NCBI RefSeq assembly: GCF_024029335.1
Contig: NZ_CP097116.1
Location: forward strand, 1,394,676 to 1,458,675
Source: Fructilactobacillus myrtifloralis
Lineage (GTDB): Bacteria; Bacillota; Bacilli; Lactobacillales; Lactobacillaceae
Direction of reading: 5' to 3'
Length of the DNA: 64,000 bases
Under the pieces are notes generated by a model, which worked only from the letters and a program-made list of their open reading frames with translations, was not told the origin of the DNA and did no database searches. Below, piece after piece: positions 1 to 11,600 of the stretch. The translations under genes were made by a program, and so were the position numbers. Each line of letters opens with the position of its first letter. The stretch's first letter is position 1.

Positions 1-1
1 T

Positions 2-2485
2 TCACAGCCAGGCTCACAAAGTATGTCTGTAAGTACTTCAATGAAGGAAGCTTCGAAGAGTGCTTCAGCATCAACGAGCTTGTCTGATTCAACTTCACTG
101 AGTCAAAGTAAGAGTGCTTCTGCTAGTGATGTTTGGAAGTCAGAAAGCGACGTTAGTGCATCAAATGCAGCTAAAGTTCAAAGCAACTCGAAGAGTACGT
201 CCATGCTGAACTCCACTTCCACGAGTCAATCAGTTAGTCAATCGATCGAGAATAGCATTTCTGCTTCAGCAATGCGGTCCTTGAGTAACAAGATTGTTAG
301 TCAAAGTGACAGTGCTTCCTTGAGTACCTCGGCTGCTTCCAAGAGCGCTTCAATGTCAACAAGTATGAAGGTTGATAGCGAATCTGCATCTGACAGCATG
401 GCAATTAACAACAGTAAGGAAGCAAGTCGCTCAACTTCGATGAGTACTTCGACAGTTAAGAGCTTGTCTAACTCAGTTTCATTTAGTGGATCTGGAATGA
501 ACTCCGCTTCAGTAAGCATGTCAGCAGCTCACAGTGCTTCCTTGAGTAGTTCCGCTACTGCTTCAACGAGTCTTTCTGCTAGTGCTTCGGCTTCGATGGA
601 AAGTAACGCTGACTCCTTGAGCACCTCAGCCAGCGCTTCGACGATCTTGTCTGATCAAGATTCGTTGAGTAAGAGCATTTCGATCTTTAGATCTGCAAGT
701 GACTCTGCTTCAACATCGTCATCGTTGTCTGCCAGTGCTTCGGCAAGTCAAAGTGCCAGCTTTGGTAAGTACACTTCAAACTCAGGTTCACAAAGTGATT
801 CTTCAAGTGCTTCTATTTCTTACCAAAGTGAAAGTGCTTCAACTTCAACGTTCTTGTCAAAACAAGCTTCTATGAGTACAAGTACTTCCGCTGCAGTTAG
901 TGAAGTCAAGAAGTCTGAAAGTGACTTTAGTGCTTGGAAGAGTGCTACTTCCGTAAGTGGTTCGAAGAGCGCATCGATGAGTGAATCGACTTCAACTAGT
1001 AAGTCGGTTAGTCGTTCCGTAATTGACAGCACGTCTGACTCAGCAATGCGGTCCTTGAGTCGCGACATTGTTAGTCAAAGTGATAGTGCTTCAGCAAGTA
1101 CGTCGGCTGCCTCGAAGAGTGCTTCAACGTCAAGTAGCATGGAATCTGTGAGTGCTTCTGAATCTGCTAGTGCTGCTAACAGTAACAGTAAGCGGGCTAG
1201 TCGTTCTAGTTCTATGAGCACCTCACAGGCCAAGAGCTTATCAGCTTCTGTTTCATTTCATGGTTCTGGTACTAATTCGGCTTCAACTAGCATGTCAGCA
1301 GCAAACAGCGCTTCAGCAAGTATGTCGGCTGTGAAATCCATGAGTACTTCTGCAAGTACTTCTGGTTCACTAGAAAGCAAGGTCAACTCCATGAGTGGAT
1401 CGGCTAGTGCTTCCACGAGTCTGTCTGATAAGACGTCGACGAGTGTCAGTGCTTCTACCATCAACTCGGCAAGCACCTCTGCTTCGACATCATCATCGTT
1501 GTCTGCTAGTGCTTCTACTAGTCATTTGACAAGCCGTTCAACGTACGCTTCAAACCCTGGATCACAAAGTGATTCAACGAGTGCCTCTGCTTCACAACAA
1601 AGTTACAGCGCTTCAAGATCGACGAGTCTTTCTCAATACACTTCCATGAGTATGAGTCGGTCAGCTTCACTTAGCTTTGTTTCGAAGTCTGCTAGTGATG
1701 ATAGTGCTTCAACTAGCGCTACTTCGAAGAGTGCTTCGATGAGTACCTCGATGATTGACTCTGACGCAAGCAGTAAGTCGATGAGTGAATCAGCTATCAT
1801 TAGTACGTCTGATTCAGCAGCCAAATCGACTAGCATCTCAGACGCAAGTGTGAGTGCTTCAGGTTCAACTAGTGCTGCTTCTCGGAGTACAAGTGCTTCA
1901 ACCTCTGCAAGTATTTCCGGTTCAATTAGTAGTTCAATTGTTAACGACAACAATGCTGCTAACAATGGAAATGCTGGGAATAACGGAAATACCGGAACTA
2001 ACGGTAATATGAATCCAACGCAATCAAACAACGGCAACGTTGCTGGTGGTAACGGATTTGCACCGGTAATTGGGAACGGAGCCTTAGCAGGTCTCGCAGC
2101 CGTTAATGGAAATGCCATTATTCCAGGCTTGGTTGGTGCAGCTGTGCAACAGTTGGCTACGAATAACAACGGTGGTAATAACCAGAATAATGCTGGCAAT
2201 GCCAACGCTGCGAACGCAAATGCTAACGCACAAGCCAATGCTAATGCGGCGAACGCGAATGCAAATAATCAAAATGCGAGTCGGAAGACTAAGCACAAGA
2301 AGCATTCGTCGAAGACGAAGGTTAAGGACTTTGCTAACAAGCAAAGAATGAACCAAAAGCAACACAAGAACACTAATTATGCAGAACCAATCGCCTTTGC
2401 CTTGGCAGGGTTCGGAATTCTTGGATTGTTGTTGTTCTTGCTCTTCAAACGGAACAAGGATAATGACGATAATTCTCGAAACTAA
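2..2485 (+). CDS. Serine-rich repeat surface protein, 5' end outside window
   Basis: A surface adhesin-like protein of which 827 C-terminal residues are visible. The reading frame is open to the first base of the window, so the start and signal peptide lie upstream. About residues 1-640 are Ser/Ala/Thr-rich and built on a 258-residue superrepeat. Then come an Asn/Gly/Ala-rich linker, a Lys-rich stretch, one hydrophobic segment (from about FALAGFGILGLLLFLLF) and the tail KRNKDNDDNSRN. This resembles a wall-anchoring C-terminus, but there is no LPxTG before the membrane segment; the residues there read NYAEPIAFAL. Ser-rich proteins of this kind in lactobacilli are usually glycosylated and exported by an accessory Sec system, none of which is visible here. 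A strong terminator follows. Confidence 0.88.
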   Translation, partial: SQPGSQSMSVSTSMKEASKSASASTSLSDSTSLSQSKSASASDVWKSESDVSASNAAKVQSNSKSTSMLNSTSTSQSVSQSIENSISASAMRSLSNKIVSQSDSASLSTSAASKSASMSTSMKVDSESASDSMAINNSKEASRSTSMSTSTVKSLSNSVSFSGSGMNSASVSMSAAHSASLSSSATASTSLSASASASMESNADSLSTSASASTILSDQDSLSKSISIFRSASDSASTSSSLSASASASQSASFGKYTSNSGSQSDSSSASISYQSESASTSTFLSKQASMSTSTSAAVSEVKKSESDFSAWKSATSVSGSKSASMSESTSTSKSVSRSVIDSTSDSAMRSLSRDIVSQSDSASASTSAASKSASTSSSMESVSASESASAANSNSKRASRSSSMSTSQAKSLSASVSFHGSGTNSASTSMSAANSASASMSAVKSMSTSASTSGSLESKVNSMSGSASASTSLSDKTSTSVSASTINSASTSASTSSSLSASASTSHLTSRSTYASNPGSQSDSTSASASQQSYSASRSTSLSQYTSMSMSRSASLSFVSKSASDDSASTSATSKSASMSTSMIDSDASSKSMSESAIISTSDSAAKSTSISDASVSASGSTSAASRSTSASTSASISGSISSSIVNDNNAANNGNAGNNGNTGTNGNMNPTQSNNGNVAGGNGFAPVIGNGALAGLAAVNGNAIIPGLVGAAVQQLATNNNGGNNQNNAGNANAANANANAQANANAANANANNQNASRKTKHKKHSSKTKVKDFANKQRMNQKQHKNTNYAEPIAFALAGFGILGLLLFLLFKRNKDNDDNSRN
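10..1900 (+). repeat. 774-bp higher-order coding repeat
   Basis: Landmarks recur every 774 bp (258 codons). The GSQS-type motif is near 10, 784 and 1558, and the AMRSLS motif is near 268 and 1042. Two full units and a partial third lie inside the serine-rich gene. Copies differ by scattered substitutions and keep frame, as expected for old in-frame duplication. Confidence 0.75.
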
Positions 2486-2520
2486 TCTCCGATCTGATTG
2501 GGAAAACTTAATTTAAGGCA

Positions 2521-2555
2521 AAAGAGCCTAGTGATTAATTCACTAGGCTCTTTTT
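2521..2555 (+). terminator. Rho-independent terminator
   Basis: A perfect 14-bp stem (AAAGAGCCTAGTGA with its complement), a 5-nt loop and a run of five T. It separates the two serine-rich genes, so they are independent transcription units. Confidence 0.92.
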
Positions 2556-2593
2556 GTTATAATTAGTGCTGATTGATAATCCTTATTTAATAA

Positions 2594-2621
2594 TTGTATT
2601 ATCCGAAAAATAGCGTATAAT
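2594..2621 (+). promoter_or_regulatory. Promoter of the giant serine-rich gene
   Basis: TTGTAT, a 16-bp spacer, then a consensus TATAAT at 2616-2621. An in-frame ATG at 2620 falls inside this -10 box and so cannot be the start. This supports translation from 2674, which has its own ribosome binding site. Confidence 0.75.
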
Positions 2622-2673
2622 GAGTAAATCTAAGGTAATTATCAGAAAGCTAATTAGAAAGGGGTGCGGGATT

Positions 2674-5600
2674 ATGAAGAACTTCAACCAACAACGATTT
2701 GATGAATTATTCGCGAACAATCAAAAAGTGCGGTATCGGATGTATAAATCGGGAAAACGCTGGTTAATTGCAGGCACAGCTACGCTTAGCGGAGCTGCCG
2801 CCACGATTTGGTTGGGGACTCCGGTCATAATGGCCGAAGTTACTCCGACCGTTAATCGCGAACTAACCGATAAAGATCAAGTCCTGGTTAATGAAACTTC
2901 TTTAACGATTCCGGCCCATTCAGAAACAGAATCGGAGGCTTCGTCAACTACAACGAGCTCATCCCTCCCAACTAGTTCGGTTAGTACCCAGACTGCAACG
3001 GAGACTGCTGAAAAAACGGTCGATTCGCAAAGTGCAGCAACTTCAGTAGGGGATCAGCAACCAAGCGAGTCCCAAACTTCACCAGCCCAAAGTAATCAAC
3101 TGGCAGACCAACCAAGTCAGGAAGTAACCAGTCAAGTCACAGGGACAGCCACGCAGCCAAGTAGGAGTGATCAGACCGTTACTAACTCGACGAGTGAGCC
3201 AGCTCGTTCACAGTCGGAAGCACCAGCAACTAGTAATTCAGTGTCCACAACAGGTACAACTGCTGAGCAGTCGGTGAGTGATTCTGAAGTCTCAAATACT
3301 ACTAATCACAGTGATTCAGAAGCGAATAGCCGGGATGGTTCATTTGATAGCAGTGCAACTTCGCAAGCTTCTGCGAGTGAGCAGAATGACGCCCAAATTG
3401 AGCACTCGTTATCTGAAAACCAATCCATGAGTCTGGTAACAGCTGATTCACTAGCTGCTTCAACCAGTGCTTCTGAACTTCATGGACAAGCATTGGCAGT
3501 TACGAACTCGTCAACTGTGGAGAACCGGAGTGATTTTCCGACTGGTCCAGCGGGGGAAAACAAGCAAGTAAATATTTTTATGGATGCAATTGATCACGCG
3601 TTAAAGCTAGTTAACTCGAGCTTGGCTGAACTGGGGATTTCGGCCAACGTTGATAACGTTTTGAGTGGTAATGATTACATCTATGACGGTAATTCCGGCT
3701 CAATTCAAATTAGAACCAGTCGGGGTTGGTTTAACATCTTTGGCAACCAGACTTCCAATCTTTACATTTGGAATCCGACTGCAAACGGGGGTGCTGGCGC
3801 TTGGGAACTGGTGGGTGCCTATACAACCACCGATTATAATCAGGACGTTACGGTTCAAATTAACCCTGCCGACTATGGGCTTAACCCGGGGGATGAAATG
3901 TATTTTCAAGCGGGCGTACAAAGTCGGGATTTAGCTAATCGAGTTGCCGATTACATTATCAGTCAATTTGGCAATAATTTGATTGACCGGGTGTTTAGAC
4001 GGTCGCTCGAGGATGCGGTTAATGCTTATAATGCCGTTGTCGGCATTGCCAACAGTGAGTCTTATTCGAAAGTATTGGGCTTACCAGTGGTGCTGAATTT
4101 CCCGTCGCTGTCGGCCTCTGCTTCGGGCAGCTTGCATGATTCATTGGCAACGTCTTTATCAGAAAGTATGTCAACGAGCTGGGGATCAGAGTCGCAAAGG
4201 TTAACCCCGTCGCAGTTGGCTTCTTTGAGTGGATCGCAAGCTGATTCGATTCAGGAGAGTCTCAGTAACTTACGGAGTCTTTCGCATGCGATTGATTTCA
4301 GCATTTCCTATACATCGTTAGATATTCCAAGTTTGATGACGTCGGCATCCATTGTTAATTCAATGAGCATCCAAACGTCACGGTTACACTCCTATACCTC
4401 AAGTTTTCTTGGGGATAATCAGCTGGAAATCAGTTCATCGCTAAGTGTGAAGTATTCTGAGGAAGCCAGCACTAGTTATCAAAGTAGCTTACAAGCTGCC
4501 CAAGCGTTACAAGCCCAATTGGATTCGCAACTAACGTCGGCCAGTGATTCGCTTGACCTACAAGCCAACTCAGCCTTTTATTCAACTAGTACAGCAACGA
4601 GTCAGGCATTTCAAACTTCGGTCCAGCATTCCCAATCCACGTCGCAGTCAATCGTAGATGCAAGTGGGGCGGTTAGTGCGTATAATTCCACGAGCTATAG
4701 TGTGTCTAAATCACGGAGTGAGCACGATGTATTACCATTTTGGGTATGGGGTCGGGCTTCTGATTCAATGTCCATGTCAGATGCCTATTCAACCGAGTAT
4801 TCGATTGTGAACTCGCGGAATCAGGCCCCACAGTCGAAGCGGACGTCCCAGTCGATTGCAACTTCGCTTTCGCAGTCCTTGCGGGGCAGTGCACAATTGT
4901 CAGCGTCAACTAGTCAATCTTTGATGGAATCTAGCAGTGCTTCAACTAGTACCTCGATCTCAACGCCAGCTTCGGTAGCCACCTCAATTTCACAGGTGGC
5001 TTCGACGGCTTATAATCAATCGTTGATCGCAAGTTTAGCATTGTACTACGCTTCGCTAAGCATTTCGGATAGTCGTGAAGCATCTGACGTGGCTAGTGCA
5101 TCAGCACAAGCAAGTACCAATGAGATGCGCGCTTCAGCAGCGGCTTCAACTTCAAGTAGTCAATCTGCGAACCAGAGCCAGTCCCAATCCGTCTTAGCAG
5201 CAAGGGCCGGTGAATCTAGCTATGATTCGGCAGTAGCCTCTGACAGTGCTTCAACCTCGGATTGGACTAGTCAAGCGGCAGCTACCAGTGCCTCTCTGTC
5301 GGCAGCAACGTCATTAAGTAGTCAGAACCAGATGGACGCAATGAGTACGTCCGCACGACGGTCAGTGAATGCGAGCCTTTCGATGTCGTTGGCAACCAGT
5401 CAAGCGGTGCAAATGAGTACTTCTGCTTCTGCAGCGGATTCGATGAATGCACAATCGGAGAATACGGATAGTCGGGGATCAGAATCGCGAAGTTCCTCGT
5501 TAGAACAAAGCAGGATTAATTCATTTTCAACCTCAAGACGGATGAGTCAAAGCGGGGGAGCCTCAGCTTCATTTAGTTTGAGTGCGCAGCAGCAAAGTTG

Positions 5601-8600
5601 GCGATCGGCTAGTCGGTCAGTTTCGATTGCAAACAAGGTGCTTTCTAATTCGTTGGCAACTAGTTCGGCTCAGTCCCAATCAGCCTCGCATAGTAAGTTA
5701 GACTCACTGTCAACTTCAGCTTCGCAAAGTAACTCGCATTCGGATTCGTTAAGCACTTCTAACCGTGCTTCAGTTTCGCAATCTAATTTTGAAAGTGCTT
5801 CTACTTCCTTAAGTGACTCGATATCAAAAGAACGGTCAGAAAGCACTTCGGCATCGAAACAGAGCTCTGAGAGCGTCTCAATTTCAGAGTCCAATTCCGA
5901 AGTTGAATCGACTTCACTTTCTGAATCTGAAAGTACGTCAATTTCGCTAAGCAATTCTGGATCAAAAGCAGAATCAGAAAGTGCTTCGGAATCGAAACAG
6001 AGTTCAGAGAGCGTTTCAACTTCAGAATACAATTCAGATGTTAAATCGACTTCACTTTCTGGATTAGGAAGTACTTCAATTTCGCAAAGCAATTCTGGAT
6101 CAAAAGCTGACTCAGAAAGTGCTTCAGGATCAAAACAAAGTTCTGAAAGTGCCTCAACTTCAGAATACAATTCCAAAGTTACATCAACATCACTTTCCGA
6201 ATCTAGAAGTACCTCAATTTCACTAAGCAATTCCATATCAAAAGCAGACTCAGAAAGTACTTCAGCATCGAAACAAAGTTCTGAAAATGCCTCAACCTCA
6301 GAATCCAATTCTGAAGTTGAATCGACTTCACTTTCTGAATCAGGAAGTACTTCAACTTCGCTAAGTGATTCTGGATCAAAAGCAGAATCAGAAAGTGCTT
6401 CGGCATCGAGACAAGGGTCAGAGAGCACCTCTACTTCAGAATCTAACTCAGAAGCTGAATCGACTTCACTTTCCAAGTCTGGCAGTAATTCGGTATCTTT
6501 GAGCGATTCAATATCAAAAACAGATTCTGAAAGCACTTCATCATCTAAGCAAAGTTCAGAGAGCGCATCTATCTCAGAATCCAATTCAGAGGTTAAATCT
6601 GCCTCACTTTCTGAATCGGAGAGTACTTCAACTTCGCTAAGTGATTCTGTATCAAAAGCTGAATCCGAAAGTACTTCAGGATCAAAACAAAGTTCAGAGA
6701 GCGCCTCAACATCAGAATCTAATTCGGAGGTTAAGTCTGCTTCACTTTCTGAATCTGAAAGTACGTCAATTTCGCTAAGCAATTCTGTATCAAAAGCAGA
6801 ATCCGAAAGTGCTTCGGAATCGAAACAGAGTTCAGAGAGCGTTTCAACTTCAGAATCTAACTCAGAAGCTGAATCGACTTCACTTTCCAAGTCTGGCAGT
6901 AATTCGGTATCGTTGAGTAATTCAGCATCAAAAGAGAGCTCAGAAAGTACTTCAGAATCGCAACAAAGTTCCGATAGTACTTCAACATCAGAATCTAATT
7001 CAGAGGTTAAATCTACTTCACTATCCGAATCTGGAAGTACTTCAATTTCGCTAAGCAATTCTGTATCAAAATCAGAATCAGAAAGTACTTCAGGATCGAA
7101 ACAAAGTTCTGAGAGTACCTCAACATCAGAATCAAATTCTGAAGTTACATTAACATCACTTTCCGAATCTAGAAGTACCTCAATTTCGCTAAGCAATTCT
7201 GTATCAAAAGCAGAATCAGAAAGTACTTCGGCATCGAAACAGAGTTCCGAGAGTGCTTCGACCTCAGAATCCAATTCCGAAGTTAAGTCCACATCGCATT
7301 CTGAATCAGGAAGTACGTCAACTTCGCTAAGCGATTCAGTATCGAAAGCAGAATCAGAAAGCACTTCTAACTCCAAACAAAGTTCCGAGAGCAGTTCAAC
7401 CTCAGAATCTAATTCCAAAGTTAAATCTACTTCGCTATCTGAATCAGGGAGTACGTCAACTTCGCTAAGCGATTCAGTATCAAAAGCCGAATCAGAAATT
7501 ACTTCGACATCGAAACAAAGTTCTGCGAGTGCTTCAACCTCTGAATCTAATTCCGAAGTTAAATCTACTTCGCTATCTGGATCTGTTAGTACCTCAGTAT
7601 CTTTGAGTGATTCAGTATCGAAAGCAGAATCAGAAAGTACTTCTGACTCCAAACAAAGTTCTGAAAGCACCTCAACATCAGAATCCAATTCCGAAGTTGA
7701 ATCGACTTCACTTTCTGAATCAGGTAGTAAGTCAGCTTCGCTAAGCGATTCTGTATCAAAATCCGAATCAGAAAGTACTTTAGGATCTAAGCAAAGTTCC
7801 GAGAGTTCCTCAACCTCAGAATCCAATTCAGAGGTTAAGTCAACTTCACTATCCAAATCTGGAAGTACATCAACTTCTCTAAGTGAATTGACTTCAAAAT
7901 CCGAATCAGAAAGTACATCAACTTCGAAGCAAAGTTCTGAAAGCACATCAACATCAGAATCTAATTCTGATGTTAAATCTGCTTCACTTTCCGATTCTGA
8001 AAGTACTTCGGTATCGTTGAGTAATTCAATATCAAAAGCAAATTCTGAAAGTAATTCAGCATCGAAACAAAGTTCTGAAAGCATTTCGACCTCAGAATCC
8101 AATTCCGAGGTTGAGTCTGCTTCGCTTTCCGAATTAGGTAGTACGTCAACTTCGCTGAGTGACTCGACGTCAGAAGCAGATTCCGAGAGTACCTCGAAAT
8201 CGAAGCAACATTCTGAGAGCACATCAACTTCGCTTTCCGTATCGGATAGTACCTCAGCTTCACTAAGTGATTCGGTATCAAAGGCCGAATCTGAAAGTAC
8301 TTCAGGATCAAAACAAGGATCCGAGAGTTTTTCAACTTCAGAATCTAATTCAGAGGTTAAATCAACATCACTTTCCGAGTCTGATAGTAATTCGGTGTCT
8401 CTGAGCGATTCAATATCAAGATCAGAATCCGAAAGTACTTCGGCATCGAAACAGGATTCAGAGAGTGCTTCGACCTCAGAATCCAATTCAGAGGTTAAGT
8501 CTGCTTCACTTTTCGAGTCTGGTAGTACATCAACTTCGTTAAGTAATTCTGCGTCAAGATCAGAATCAGAAAGTACTTCAGCTTCGAAACAGAGTTCCGA

Positions 8601-11600
8601 GAGCGCCTCAACATCAGAATCTAATTCGGATGTTAAATCTGCCTCATTTTCAGAATCAGAGAGTAATTCAACTTCGCTAAGTGATTCGATATCCACGGCA
8701 GATTCAGAAAGAACTTCGGAATCTAAGCAAAATTCGGAAAGCACTTCTACTTCAGAATCCAATTCGGATGTTAAGTCTACTTCACTCTCCGAATCTGAAA
8801 GCAGTTCAACTTCAGAATCTAATTCAGAGGTTAAATCAACTTCACTTTCAGAGTCTGATAGTAATTCGGTATCTCTAAGCGATTCAATATCAAAGGCAGA
8901 TTCTGAAAGCACTTCAGAATCGAAACAAAGTTCTGAAAGTGCCTCAACCTTAGAATCCAATTCCAAAGTTACATCAACATCACTTTCCGAATCCGGAAGT
9001 ACTTCAACTTCTCTAAGCAATTCTATATCAAAAGTAGAATCAGAAAGTACGTCAATTTCGCTAAGTGATTCGACGTCAGAAGCAGATTCCGAAAGTACCT
9101 CGGAATTGAAGCAACATTCTGAGAGAACATCAACTTCGCTTTCCATATCGGGTAGTATCTCAGTTTCACTAAGTGACTCGGTATCAAAGGCCGAATCTGA
9201 AAGTACTTCAGGATCAAAACAAAGATCTGAGAGTGTTTCAACTTCAGAGTCCAATTCCGAAGTTAAATCTATTTCACTTTCTGAATCAGATAGTACGTCA
9301 ACTTCACTAAGCAATTCTGCATCAAAAGCGGACTCGGAAAGTTCATCGGCATCGAAACAAAGTTCAGAGAGCGCTTCAACATCAGAATCTAATTCGGAGG
9401 TTAAGTCTGCTTCACTTTCCAAGTCTGATAGTACTTCAACTTCATTAAGTGATTCAGTATCGAAAGCAGAATCAGAAAGTACTTCGGCATCGAAACAAGA
9501 TTCTGAAAGCAGTTCAACCTCAGAATCCAATTCCGAGGTTAAGTCTGCTTCACTTTCTAAATCAGAAAGTACTTCAACTTCGCTAAATGACTCAGTATCA
9601 AAAGCAGATTCCGAAATCACCTCAGTATCTAAGCAAAGTTCTGCGAGTGCTTCAACCTCAGAATCTAATTCCGAAGTTAAGTCTACTTCGCTATCTGGGT
9701 CTGGTAGTACCTCGGTATCTTTGAGTGATTCAGTATCGAAAGCAGATTCCGAAATCACCTCAGTATCTAAGCAAAGTTCTGCGAGTGCTTCAACCTCAGA
9801 ATCTAATTCCGAAGTTAAATCTACTTCGCTATCTGAATCAGGAAGTACGTCAATTTCGCTAAGTAATTCTGTATCAAAAGCCGAATCAGAAAGTAGTTCG
9901 GCATCGAAACAGGGTTCCGAGAGTGTTTCAAATTCGGAATCCAATTCCGAGGTTAAATCGACTTCACTTTCTGAATCGGGTAGTACGTCAATTTCGCTAA
10001 GCAATTCTATATCAATAGCAGAATCAGAAAGCATTTCAGCTTCGAAACAGAGTTCCGAGAGCGCCTCAATTTCAGAATCTAATTCCGAAGTTAAATCGAC
10101 TTCGCTTTCCGAATCTGATAGTAATTCGGTATCTCTAAGTGATTCAATATCAAAAGCCGAATCTGAAAGTACTTCAGGATCGAAACAGAGTTCCGAGAGT
10201 ACCTCAATTTCAGAGTCTAATTCAGAGATTAAATCGACTTCACTCTCCGAATCTGATAGTAATTCGGTATTTCTAAGCGATTCAATATCAAAAGCAGATT
10301 CCGAAAGTACTTCGGGATCAAAACAAAGTTCCGAGAGCGTCTCAACATCAGAATCCAATTCGGATGTTGAGTCTGCCTCATTTTCAGAATCAGAGAGTAA
10401 TTCAACTTCACTAAGTGGTTCGACATCTACATCAGATTTCGAAAGTACTTCAGCGTCGAAACAAAGTTCTGAAAGCAATTCAACTTCAGAATCTAATTCC
10501 GAGGTTAAGTCTGTTTCATTTTCCGAGTCTGAAAGTACTTCGGTATCGTTGAGTAATTCAGCATCAAAAGAGAGCTCAGCAAGCACTCCAGCATCTGAAC
10601 AAGGTTCGGAGAGTGCCTGGACCTCGGAATCCAATTCCGAAGTTACATCAACATCACTTTCCGAATCTGTTAGTGGGTCGATTTCGCTAAGCAATTCTGT
10701 ATCTAAAGTAAATTCAGAAAGTGATTCAGAATCGGGTAGTATTTCAACATCAGAATCTAATTCCGAAGTTACATCGACTTCACTATCCGAATCTGGTAGT
10801 ATATTCGGATCTCTGAGTTCTTCAATATCAAAAGCAGATTCCGAAAGTACTTCGGAATCTAAGCAACATTCTGAGAGTACCTCAACCTCAGAGTCCGATT
10901 CCGAAATTACATCGACTTCGCTTTCAGAATCGGGGAGTACGTCAACTTCGCTAAGCAACTCTACATCTACAGCAGATTCAGAGAGCACCTCAGACTCCAA
11001 ACAAAGTTCTGCGAGTGCCTCGACCTCAGAATTTAATTCAGAGGTTAAGTCTGTTTCAATTTCCGAATCCGGCAGTACCTCAATATCTTTGAGTGATTCA
11101 ATATCAAAAGCAGATTCCGAAAGTACTTCGGAATCTAAGCAAAGTTCCGAGAGCGCCTCAATATCAGAATCTAATTCGGAGGTTAAGTCTGCTTCACTTT
11201 CCAAGTCTGATAGTACTTCAACTTCATTAAGTAATTCTGTATCAAAATCCGAATCAGAAAGTACTTCGGCATCGAAACAAGATTCTGAAAACAGTTCAAC
11301 ATCAGAATCCAATTCAGAGGTTAAATCAACATCACTTTCCGAATCTGGAAGTACGTCAATTTCGTTAAGTAATTCTGTATCAATAGCAGAATCAGAAAGC
11401 ATTTCAGCTTCGAAACAGAGTTCCGAGAGCGTCTCAACATCAGAATCCAATTCGGAGGTTAAGTCTGCCTCACTTTCAGAATCGGATAGTATGTCAACTT
11501 CGCTAAGTGAATCTACATCTACAGCAGATTCAGAAAGCACCTCAGAATCGAAGCAAAGTTCCGAGAGTGTTTCAACTTCTCTTTCCGAGTCCGATAGTAG

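Noticed and set aside
1633..2238. A 201-codon minus-strand frame under the first serine-rich gene
   Set aside because: A reverse reading of Asn/Ala/Ser-rich codons without a ribosome binding site; the same cause as the larger antisense frame.
2620..2673. Upstream ATG of the giant serine-rich gene
   Set aside because: It lies inside the -10 box TATAAT and has no ribosome binding site; ATG 2674 has one and begins a proper signal peptide.
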